Below, one piece after another: positions 1 through 5,352 of a stretch of DNA of 6,170 bases. The notes under the pieces were generated by a model. The model searched no databases, had not been told where the DNA came from, and saw only the letters and a program-made list of their open reading frames with translations. A program made the translations under genes and the position numbers. This DNA is from Firmicutes bacterium UBA4882 (lineage in GTDB: Bacteria; Bacillota; UBA4882), in assembly GCA_002399265.1 (NCBI GenBank), contig DHDG01000061.1:7473-13642 (forward strand), written 5' to 3'. Positions within the stretch are counted from its first letter, which is position 1. Every line of letters starts with the position of its first letter.

Positions 1-461
1 TACATACTGCAAACCGGCGCCCGCCAATCGCATACTAAAAAACTGCCACTATCAGGGTCGGTCAGAGAATAAAGTCCGACATAGAAAACCTCCCCCAGCG
101 CGCAGCCGTGCTCCCGAAAATCAAACCGTCCGAAAAAGGGGGCCGCTGCCATTAGACGCAGGCGGTTAACCTTTTTTTGCACCAGATCGTATTCCTGCTC
201 GCGCCGGTGCGTATCTCGAATTTGGAACATCAGTTCCGCCCAATCATCATCCAAACCAACCCGATGGGTGGCATTTTCAAACATCCATTGGCGCTCCAGG
301 GTTGCGTCTGTCAGTCGATCCTGCGCCTTACTTTCGGCAATCGCGATCTGCTCCAGAACTATCCGGACAACTCTCCCAAGGTACTCCGATTCCACTTGCC
401 AGATAGCACTCTTGTTATCCAAGAACCCACTTCCTTCCTGATTGAAAAAGGATTTCGGCAT
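1..461 (-). CDS. helD: HelD-like RNA polymerase-associated ATPase (UvrD-like superfamily 1), N-terminal part, cut by window edge
   Basis: A leftward reading frame opens at ATG 461-459 and stays open for 153 codons to the window edge. Residues about 20-105 are helical and charged, as expected for the N-terminal coiled-coil arm of HelD. They are followed by the family signature: APFFGRFDF (107-115), EVFYVGLYSLTD (124-135) and CDWRAPV (144-150). In known HelD proteins the related stretch reads like PYFGRIDF...YIG..SL.D...DWRAP and leads into helicase domain 1A. The family uses ATP hydrolysis to free stalled or post-termination RNA polymerase, and some members (HelR) give rifampicin tolerance. 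Full-length members have roughly 700-770 residues, so most of the protein, including the P-loop, lies outside. The start is uncertain. ATG 461 has no good Shine-Dalgarno; an in-frame GTG (473-471) and a TTG (422-420, with GGAAGG upstream) are alternatives. A TAG lies in frame just upstream of codon CAC. Family assignment is firm; the exact subtype is not. Confidence 0.85.
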   Translation of the reverse strand, partial: MPKSFFNQEGSGFLDNKSAIWQVESEYLGRVVRIVLEQIAIAESKAQDRLTDATLERQWMFENATHRVGLDDDWAELMFQIRDTHRREQEYDLVQKKVNRLRLMAAAPFFGRFDFREHGCALGEVFYVGLYSLTDPDSGSFLVCDWRAPVCSM

Positions 462-466
462 AGCGC

Positions 467-495
467 TTGACACTTTGATGATTATGTGCTATAGT
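467..495 (+). promoter_or_regulatory. Strong rightward sigma-A promoter with extended -10
   Basis: The + strand shows TTGACA (467-472), exactly 17 bp, then TATAGT (490-495) preceded by TG one base away (487-488), an extended -10. Transcription should start near 502. The -35 lies only a few bases outside the helD-like ATG, and the promoter fires toward the leftward helD promoter at 544-572, so the two are convergent with start sites about 35 bp apart. No conventional gene begins directly downstream; an intrinsic terminator follows at 590-620. Confidence 0.65.
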
Positions 496-503
496 GTATA
501 TAG
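489..503. repeat. Palindrome overlapping the rightward -10 and start site
   Basis: CTATA (489-493), 5 bases, then TATAG (499-503) is a perfect inverted repeat lying across the -10 box and predicted start of the rightward promoter, also within the helD leader. It is AT-rich and short, so chance is possible; a repressor site is the functional alternative. Confidence 0.3.
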
Positions 504-511
504 GGATGTTG

Positions 512-530
512 TGTGCGTTTTGGGCGCACA
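512..530. repeat. Inverted repeat shared by two convergent transcripts
   Basis: TGTGCG and CGCACA form a perfect 6-bp inverted repeat separated by 7 bases (TTTTGGG on the + strand, CCCAAAA on the - strand). It lies between the two predicted start sites, so both the rightward RNA and the helD mRNA would fold this hairpin, with complementary loops. It could alternatively be a protein operator. Confidence 0.5.
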
Positions 531-543
531 GACAGTTATTTTC

Positions 544-572
544 ATGTTACCCCTTTCATCTGCAAATGTCAA
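544..572 (-). promoter_or_regulatory. Sigma-A/sigma-70 promoter for the helD-like gene
   Basis: Reading leftward there is a perfect -35 box TTGACA (572-567), a 17-bp spacer and a -10 box TAACAT (549-544). Transcription would start near 537, giving the helD-like gene a leader of about 75 nt that contains an inverted repeat (512-530). Match and spacing are close to the housekeeping consensus, and the gene it would serve is directly downstream. Confidence 0.65.
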
Positions 573-589
573 GATTATCTCTTGTTGAA

Positions 590-620
590 GCCGCTCTTAA
601 ATAGACGGCCTTTTTATTTT
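590..620 (+). terminator. Rho-independent terminator of the candidate small RNA
   Basis: GCCG (590-593), a bulged C and TCT (595-597) pair with AGA (603-605) and CGGC (606-609) around the 5-nt loop TAAAT. The tract CTTTTTATTTT (610-620) follows immediately. This is a 7-bp stem with one bulge and a proper U-tract on the + strand. No rightward gene lies upstream within the window except the region driven by the 467-495 promoter. Confidence 0.6.
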
Positions 621-774
621 GTGGTTTCTCCAAATAACTGACGAAATAACCTGATTAATCCGGTCTTAACAGCAAATAGACAGGCCGCGCACACACTTGA
701 TCGCAACTGATAATTTATACATACTGCTCTTATAGGTATTGGCAGGTACGGCCAACAGAAAGGGACGATGTTTT
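621..774. other. Upstream region of degV without a clear promoter
   Basis: Between the small-RNA terminator and the degV start I see no convincing -35/-10 pair. Elements such as TTGATC (697-702) and TATACA (716-721) are only 13 bp apart, and TATAGG (731-736) lacks a good partner. degV therefore has either a weak or regulated promoter here or depends on read-through from 467-495. No open frame of interest was seen. Confidence 0.4.
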
Positions 775-777
775 TTG
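759..777 (+). promoter_or_regulatory. Ribosome binding site and TTG start of degV
   Basis: The purine run AAAGGGA (759-765) lies 9 bases before TTG 775-777. This pairing decides the start over the upstream in-frame TTG 739, which has no Shine-Dalgarno. An ATG at 768-770 is out of frame. Confidence 0.65.
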
Positions 778-1689
778 ACAGTTAAGATTGTTACCGACAG
801 CACTTCCTATCTTCCCCAGAATCTCAGACGCGAGTTGGATGTTGATGTCATTTCATTAAATGTGCATCTGGGTAATGAATCCTTTCGAGAAGTTGAGATC
901 GACAATCATGTCTTCTATCAGAAAATGGCTGCCTGCAAACAATTCCCTACCACTTCGCAGCCTGCGGTGCAGGAATTTGTCGCGGTTTTCGAACGTCACG
1001 TCCAAGCTGATGACCCGGTCGTCGCGATCTTCCTGTCTTCCAAGATGAGTGGCACCTTCTCCACCGCCTCGCTTGCCAGACAGATGTTGCTCGAGCGCTA
1101 CCCGCAGGCGGAGATCGAGATTATCGACTCTAAGTCCAATTCGATGGAGATGGGCCTGGCCGTCCTGAACGCCGCCCGTGCCGCTAAAGCAGGAAAGACC
1201 TTCGCAGAAGTCAAGGCCGCCGCCGAACATACGATTGCCAGAAGTCGTTTTCTTTTTGTGCCGGAAAAGTTGGATTACCTTAAAAAGGGTGGCCGCCTTT
1301 CGAGTGCCGCAGCCCTAATCGGTTCAGTGCTACAGATTAAGCCGGTGCTTACCGTCATCGACGGTGCCGCTGAGGTCTTCAGCAAAGTCCGGTCCGCCGA
1401 AAAGGCTTTGGATCTGATCCTAAGCACTTTCCTGGCCGACGTTAAGGAAAAGGGCTTTGGGGAAGCTGTCGTGCACCACATTAATAACGAACTGGAAGGC
1501 TACCGCCTGGCCGCCAGAATTGAAAAGGAACTCCACGTCATACCGGCCATTATTCCAATCGGCCCGATTATTGGCTGTCACGTCGGGCCCGGTGCTCTTG
1601 GCATCGCCTATTATACCAAAGACGCCAGCGAACGCGGCGCGGCCAGCGATGTTTCGGCAGCCAAAGCCTTAGCCGGGGCTGCCCTTTGA
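775..1689 (+). CDS. degV: DegV family fatty-acid-binding protein (FakB-like)
   Basis: This encodes a 304-residue cytoplasmic protein that should bind a fatty acid in a buried pocket. In Firmicutes, FakB proteins present exogenous fatty acids to the kinase FakA for entry into phospholipid synthesis. Family landmarks are all present: VKIVTDSTSYLP at the N-terminus (3-14), PTTSQPA (58-64), the loop LSSKMSGTFSTA (87-98), DSKSNSMEMGL (118-128), LDYLKKGGRLS (166-176), IGSVLQIKPVL (182-192) and the C-terminal IGCHVGPGALGIAYY (266-280) with its conserved His. Length fits the family (about 280-300). I chose TTG 775 because AAAGGGA (759-765) precedes it by about 9 bases and the product then begins MTVKIVTDS as homologues do; a TTG at 739 is in frame but adds 12 residues unlike the family. 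The gene stands alone, ending in a terminator. No fakA is visible, so the lipid ligand and partner are inferred from family only. Confidence 0.93.
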   Translation: MTVKIVTDSTSYLPQNLRRELDVDVISLNVHLGNESFREVEIDNHVFYQKMAACKQFPTTSQPAVQEFVAVFERHVQADDPVVAIFLSSKMSGTFSTASLARQMLLERYPQAEIEIIDSKSNSMEMGLAVLNAARAAKAGKTFAEVKAAAEHTIARSRFLFVPEKLDYLKKGGRLSSAAALIGSVLQIKPVLTVIDGAAEVFSKVRSAEKALDLILSTFLADVKEKGFGEAVVHHINNELEGYRLAARIEKELHVIPAIIPIGPIIGCHVGPGALGIAYYTKDASERGAASDVSAAKALAGAAL

Positions 1690-1705
1690 TCTAATTCACG
1701 CACTA

Positions 1706-1747
1706 AAGAGCTCATCTTATAGCGCTATAGGATGGGCTTTTCCTTTT
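1706..1747 (+). terminator. Intrinsic terminator of degV
   Basis: The arm AGCTCATCTTATAG (1709-1722) pairs with CTATAGGATGGGCT (1725-1738) through 14 positions, two of them G-T wobbles, with a tight GC-rich tip. TTTTCCTTTT follows (1738-1747), and AA at 1706-1707 can pair with the T-run. The hairpin begins about 20 bp after the degV stop. Confidence 0.85.
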
Positions 1748-1776
1748 ATGCCGATGCAATGGCAGGTATAGCAGCC

Positions 1777-1805
1777 TTAACAAAGAAATCTTAAATTAAT
1801 ATTTT
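1777..1805 (+). promoter_or_regulatory. Possible promoter of the HD-domain gene
   Basis: TTAACA (1777-1782) and TATTTT (1800-1805) are 17 bp apart; an overlapping TAATAT (1797-1802) is a better -10 but gives only 14 bp. The position between the degV terminator and the ATG at 1839 is right, but the boxes are weak. A start of transcription must exist here if the upstream terminator works. Confidence 0.3.
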
Positions 1806-1838
1806 GGGAAAAACACCGAACGGGAGTGGAGAATCCGA

Positions 1839-3392
1839 ATGGTAAACGAGAGCATTGTTCTGGACTACTATGTCGATCTGATCGCCGCCGACCAGATCGA
1901 ATTTCTGACAGGCAGAACGAAAAGCAAGGCCGCTATCATCAGCTGCATCAATGAGATGAAAAAGGCCGAAAGCATTCATAACAAGATTGAAGTCTCCAAA
2001 AACCTTTGGAAAATACTGTTTGAGAACGCCATGAGTTTTATTGACAAAGACAAGCAAGGTTATGATGATCTCTTCGCCTATTTTGATGAATTTGTGGAGT
2101 TTGAGGAGCTAATCTTTGCCTCTGACTCCTTTTACCGCGACCACACGATCCACAGCCTTTGGGTTTACTTCCTGGGAGAATACTTATATCGCAATGGGGA
2201 GTTTAGCTTTTTCTTTAAGGACATGATGGCCGGTTACAAAGAAGCCGGCCGGTTCATTAAGCAGTTTATCGATGCCGATTTTTTCAGCAAGGAAGGTTAT
2301 ATGGCTGGCATTGTCGATTCCTTTGAACAATTGGATCAGTGCCAGGGTGCGATCCGATGCGTCGTCGCTTTGTCCCATGATCTCGGCTATCCCCTCAAAA
2401 AAATCCAAAAAGTCAACAAATCCATTTCGAAAATCCTCCCCCATTTTGCCATTAGTAATTTTGAGGAGTTTAAATTCACCTATAATACGAGCCAACTGCC
2501 ATTCATCGAAAAGTTTCTGGAGTTCATCAGCCTCGATTTTGTCGTATATTTTTTTGATCGTCACTCCAAAAAGTGCGCTCAAATTATTGAGCGGATCTTT
2601 TCTTATAATGCAGAACCTGATGGCGCTGGACTCATGATCAATAAAGAGGAACTGGAGAAGCTTTCGGAAGATGAGCTGGATATGCTGGAGGCAGCCATCG
2701 CTCCGCGCGTCAGCATTTTAAAGAAAATGTCCAACTATCTCAGGTACTCCGATGACTTTGAACAACAACAGCATGGCATCCTCAGTTCCTTTCTGATCAC
2801 CAAGAAGCTGTGGTTTTTTAAGAACATCCCCTTTGCTTATGAAAAAGCAGAAGAAGTGAATCGCCAACACGTTGATCTTCATAAGGTCTTTGCGGGAACG
2901 ACCATCTTGTCAGCTATTGCCGATCATACCAGCGATGGATTCCGCATTAAGGCGATGAATAATTCCTCCGCATTATTGGCTGTAGTGGATGAGCTGGAGG
3001 AGTTTTCGCGGATCTCCCGGGCTAACCAGAACAGACAGTATATCAACCAGTTTTGCCGCACTGATTTATATAACAACGACAATTGGTTATGTATCGATTT
3101 TATTTTCGACAATCCGGAGATTACCAACCTGAACCCGGAGAAGGCTTTTAGGGGGCGGTGCAAACGGTTCTTGAGTCTCTTTGACATTCCCGAGCTGGAT
3201 GAATCCATCAAAATCCGTTTGCGCTGCCTTAGTCAGTTACCAGACAATCATGGCGAATATGTGCTGGAGATCAGCAAAAACCACGCCAACATTGTTGTTA
3301 ATGGTGTTGAGCAAGACATCCCCCAATACTTGCAGTCCCGGCATTTTTACGCCAAAGACGAGTTGGGCGAAAACTCCGCTCGGCGACAGTGA
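1839..3392 (+). CDS. HD-superfamily metal-dependent phosphohydrolase-like protein of unknown substrate
   Basis: This is a 517-residue soluble protein without signal peptide or membrane segments. It shows the ordered metal-ligand pattern of HD phosphohydrolases: RDHTIHS with H102/H105, SHDLGYP with H180-D181, QQHGILSSFL with H312, AIADHT with H363, and VVDELEEFSR with D384. The last segment corresponds to the conserved Asp that closes the HD core. HD enzymes hydrolyse phosphoester bonds in nucleotides, cyclic nucleotides or nucleic acids; nothing here fixes the substrate, and no GYP, RelA/SpoT or dGTPase signature is visible. The N-terminal ~95 residues are helical and acidic. Residues about 410-517 look like a separate alternating strand/helix domain I do not recognise. 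ATG 1839 is preceded by GGAG (1828-1831) at 7 bp. The gene is monocistronic, ends in tandem TGA TAG, and is convergent with the next gene, 14 bp away. The HD fold is well supported; the function is unknown. Confidence 0.8.
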   Translation: MVNESIVLDYYVDLIAADQIEFLTGRTKSKAAIISCINEMKKAESIHNKIEVSKNLWKILFENAMSFIDKDKQGYDDLFAYFDEFVEFEELIFASDSFYRDHTIHSLWVYFLGEYLYRNGEFSFFFKDMMAGYKEAGRFIKQFIDADFFSKEGYMAGIVDSFEQLDQCQGAIRCVVALSHDLGYPLKKIQKVNKSISKILPHFAISNFEEFKFTYNTSQLPFIEKFLEFISLDFVVYFFDRHSKKCAQIIERIFSYNAEPDGAGLMINKEELEKLSEDELDMLEAAIAPRVSILKKMSNYLRYSDDFEQQQHGILSSFLITKKLWFFKNIPFAYEKAEEVNRQHVDLHKVFAGTTILSAIADHTSDGFRIKAMNNSSALLAVVDELEEFSRISRANQNRQYINQFCRTDLYNNDNWLCIDFIFDNPEITNLNPEKAFRGRCKRFLSLFDIPELDESIKIRLRCLSQLPDNHGEYVLEISKNHANIVVNGVEQDIPQYLQSRHFYAKDELGENSARRQ

Positions 3393-3406
3393 TAGTCCGA
3401 TTTTAG

Positions 3407-3667
3407 TTACTGCTTGGTATAATACTCCTTTGCCAGGATTATCAAACCGATAGCCGCCAGCACTAACCCGATAACAAATGGTGTGCCTAGAAATAAACTC
3501 TGTACTACTTCATTTCCGTATTGCCTGGCGCCAAAGATCGCAAACCATAATTTTGACCCAGACCATGCGGTAATATGCGGAGCATAAATAGCTGCGGCAA
3601 TGATCATAGATAGAGAAGTAATAATTCCCGTAAACACAACTATTCCACCAATGAACACTCTTTTCAT
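3407..3667 (-). CDS. Small two-helix membrane protein, unknown function
   Basis: This is an 86-residue protein with a basic N-terminus (MKR). Hydrophobic segments lie at about residues 4-28 and 60-79, separated by an aromatic-rich loop (HITAWSGSKLWFAIFG...), with a short charged tail KEYYTKQ. The pattern predicts two membrane-spanning helices with both ends on the same side, probably cytoplasmic. I recognise no family. I prefer ATG 3667-3665 to the adjacent TTG 3670, since a G-run (3680-3675 read on the - strand) sits 7 bases upstream of it; that run is a poor but plausible Shine-Dalgarno. The gene lies 146 bp downstream of the lipoprotein gene on the same strand, with a hairpin in the gap, and converges with the HD gene. 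Hydrophobic periodicity and context favour a real gene, but it is not confirmed by homology. Confidence 0.6.
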   Translation of the reverse strand: MKRVFIGGIVVFTGIITSLSMIIAAAIYAPHITAWSGSKLWFAIFGARQYGNEVVQSLFLGTPFVIGLVLAAIGLIILAKEYYTKQ

Positions 3668-3692
3668 CAATTGACCCCCCGCCCTTAATTTT

Positions 3693-3725
3693 TATGCTGC
3701 TGTGTCACTTCGCCACATCAGCATA
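3693..3725. repeat. Inverted repeat in the leader of the small membrane protein gene
   Basis: TATGCTG (3693-3699) pairs with CAGCATA (3719-3725). One mismatch (C3700/T3718) follows, then TGTG (3701-3704) pairs with CACA (3714-3717) around a 9-nt loop. No T-run follows on either strand in the right orientation, so it is not a classic terminator. It ends about 13 bases before the G-run ribosome binding site and could be an mRNA leader structure or an operator. Confidence 0.5.
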
Positions 3726-3813
3726 GCAGCCGGCCTGATCTGCGGTTCGATATGGCAAATGGAGTGAAGTGAATTTTCGCTTTTAGAATTTATTTTTTCT
3801 GGCAACAAGCCTC

Positions 3814-5280
3814 TTACTTAGTCGCCACAAAGCGAAATCCGTATTGAGAGGTCCCCCAAACAGGGCTTGCCCAATTTTCATAACTTACCATTAGAAAATA
3901 GGTGCCAGTCTTGGAAAAACAATCGCCGCCCCGCAGAACCCGATATTTATCACTTCCAGGATGTATCTCAAAACAGAATTCACTCAAATTACCGCTCATG
4001 TCGTAGAGCCCAAGATGATTTGGCTGCCTGGTGGCAACAGGATGGGTCGAAGCCCCGCTATTATCAGCATACCAAACATAATCTCCAATTCTGGTACTGC
4101 TCACGTCTGGGTAACAGTTGCCAGAAGTGTCGCCACTGGCATGATTATACGGTAGCCATTCGATCCCATCGATATAGCGCGCCGCCATTTCCCATTCCTT
4201 ACTGATCGGGAGACGGAAACCTTTCGCTCCGGTAGCCATGATTGCCTGATCGCAGGCTACGCTATTTTCATCTCGGGAATCTCGGATTACTTGGCCGCCG
4301 TAGGTATAAACACAAGCCAAAGCTTTGCTATTGGTGGCGTTATAATACTCGGTTAATGCATTACACCAAACGATCGCATCCCGCCAACTGATGTAAAAAG
4401 CCGGCTTCAGTTTTTGTTCTTCTATCGGCGGTTCTATTAGATACTCACTCTGGAAAAAATACCGTTGGGCACCGCGCACCGGATCATTTGCCCAAGTACG
4501 GACGGTGTGCCATAACTCGCAAGTAACCTCGGTCTCGGCAATCCAGAAATCAATATCTACGTCTTCAGTTTCTTCGAACATTCCATACGGAAAATTCGAG
4601 CACGCGGGAGCTAAGCGCATTTCGAAGCTCACCCCACCAACCCCACAGGATTGCTGCTCAATAGGTCGCGGAGTTGAATAATGAAATGTGGCAATATTGC
4701 TGCCGATCATCTCTGCTTTTGCCGCGATCGCTTTCAGAGTCAAGCCCCCATCCGGCACTGTGGGTTTGGCACTGGCATTATAAACCGTGCTGGCGCTGGT
4801 GGGAGTGGAACCGTCTACTGTATAATAAATCGTCGCACCGTCCGTCGTTACGCTTAAGGTGATTTTCGAACCAGCTGCAACCATTCCACCCACTGGAACG
4901 GCTGTCGGACTTGCCACCTGATTCGGCAACAGTTCCGCAAAGGTGGCAATAATCTTTTTATGGCCGTTCATTTTGATCTTCCAGTGATCGTAGTCAGCAG
5001 CCAAATCGGCTTTGTTATCCCCGTCCCAGTCAGTAAACTCATATCCGTCATTGGCAACTGGACGAAGGATTACATTGGTGCCGCTTTTGTATTTTCCACC
5101 TGCCGGGTCCAGCATCACACTTCCAGCGCCTTGCGGAGCAACAGTCACAACCAAGGTATACTCCGTTCCAGATCCTCCGGGCCCGTCGGGGCCGCCAGCG
5201 CCACCGCAACCGGAGAAAATGACTGCAATCAAACAAACACATAGCATTAAGAATAAACAGATCGGAAAACGCTTTCTCAT
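3814..5280 (-). CDS. Multidomain lipoprotein: InlB-type repeat, chitobiase C-terminal module and FGE-sulfatase (SUMF1) domain
   Basis: This is a 488-residue predicted surface lipoprotein. MRKR and a hydrophobic stretch lead to the lipobox IFSGC with C25 as the lipidated residue, then a Gly/Pro linker (26-39). Residues 41-115 match a divergent InlB B-repeat (GGKYKSGTNVILRP...GYEFTDWDGD). Residues 121-202 match the chitobiase/beta-hexosaminidase C-terminal module (GATIYYTVDGSTPT). Residues about 215-488 form an FGE-sulfatase domain: FWIAETEVT, GFRLPISKEWEMAAR, HPVATRQPNHLGLYDMSGNLSEF, RVLRGGD and a final GFRFVATK. Compared with active formylglycine-generating enzymes, the two copper-binding Cys positions after RGG appear to be S456 and Y461, so oxidase activity is unlikely; such folds often serve in ligand binding. 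Nine further cysteines in the mature part are unusual. AAGGAGG (5294-5288) 7 bp before the ATG fixes the start. It lies 72 bp after the methyltransferase gene. Confidence 0.88.
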   Translation of the reverse strand: MRKRFPICLFLMLCVCLIAVIFSGCGGAGGPDGPGGSGTEYTLVVTVAPQGAGSVMLDPAGGKYKSGTNVILRPVANDGYEFTDWDGDNKADLAADYDHWKIKMNGHKKIIATFAELLPNQVASPTAVPVGGMVAAGSKITLSVTTDGATIYYTVDGSTPTSASTVYNASAKPTVPDGGLTLKAIAAKAEMIGSNIATFHYSTPRPIEQQSCGVGGVSFEMRLAPACSNFPYGMFEETEDVDIDFWIAETEVTCELWHTVRTWANDPVRGAQRYFFQSEYLIEPPIEEQKLKPAFYISWRDAIVWCNALTEYYNATNSKALACVYTYGGQVIRDSRDENSVACDQAIMATGAKGFRLPISKEWEMAARYIDGIEWLPYNHASGDTSGNCYPDVSSTRIGDYVWYADNSGASTHPVATRQPNHLGLYDMSGNLSEFCFEIHPGSDKYRVLRGGDCFSKTGTYFLMVSYENWASPVWGTSQYGFRFVATK

Positions 5281-5300
5281 CTTGGTACCTCCTTCATCAT

Positions 5301-5336
5301 GCCAGGCTAGCGTTCCATTCTGGCGGCTACGCTGGC
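5301..5336. repeat. Imperfect inverted repeat just upstream of the lipoprotein ribosome binding site
   Basis: On the + strand GCCAG (5301-5305), AGC (5309-5311) and CCA (5315-5317) mirror TGG (5321-5323), GCT (5326-5328) and CTGGC (5332-5336), with short unpaired stretches between. In the leftward mRNA this would fold about 6 bases upstream of AAGGAGG. No U-run follows, so it is not an obvious terminator. A processing or translation-control element is possible. Confidence 0.35.
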
Positions 5337-5352
5337 AACACCCTGATTAATT

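Larger units (their letters stand above)
502..620 (+). ncRNA. Candidate small RNA of about 115-120 nt, 5' end antisense to the helD leader
   Basis: A near-consensus promoter (467-495) and an intrinsic terminator (590-620) bracket a stretch with no convincing protein gene. Along it are a hairpin TGTGCG (512-517) / CGCACA (525-530) with the 7-nt loop TTTTGGG, a second hairpin CAAGA (570-574) / TCTTG (580-584), and the terminator hairpin. The first 36 nt are complementary to the 5' end of the helD-like transcript. I do not recognise a known RNA family. It could instead be an attenuated leader of degV, if some transcripts read through the terminator toward 775. A 32-codon ORF (506-604) starts almost at the predicted transcript end but lacks a usable ribosome binding site. 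Promoter and terminator are seen; the RNA itself is inferred. Confidence 0.45.

Noticed and set aside
177..470. Rightward 97-codon open frame
   Set aside because: It lies wholly opposite the helD-like reading frame, whose PFFGRFDF and DWRAP motifs identify the real coding strand; the rightward product resembles nothing and has no ribosome binding site.
502..620. Identity as 6S RNA, SRP RNA or another common housekeeping RNA
   Set aside because: It is too short for 6S, lacks its long stem with a central bubble, and lacks the GGAAGCA-type SRP tip; no known family could be supported by eye.
697..721. Promoter TTGATC / TATACA for degV
   Set aside because: The 13-bp spacing is too short for a housekeeping sigma factor and no better pairing was found nearby.
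2184..2582. Leftward 132-codon frame and rightward 121-codon frame within the HD gene
   Set aside because: The HD metal-ligand motifs lie in the 1839-3392 frame over the same bases; these are antisense and out-of-frame shadows.
3693..3725. Intrinsic terminator for the lipoprotein gene
   Set aside because: The stem is real, but read leftward it is followed by an A-rich stretch, not a U-run, and rightward no T-run follows, so termination here is not supported.
3814..4600. Active formylglycine-generating (sulfatase-maturing) enzyme
   Set aside because: The fold is present, but the two cysteines needed for copper binding and catalysis are not at the expected positions, and no sulfatase gene is in the window.
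3867..5350. Several rightward and leftward open frames of 62-112 codons inside the lipoprotein gene
   Set aside because: They are overlapped by a leftward gene with recognisable domains throughout, and their low-complexity or motif-free products fit frame shadows.
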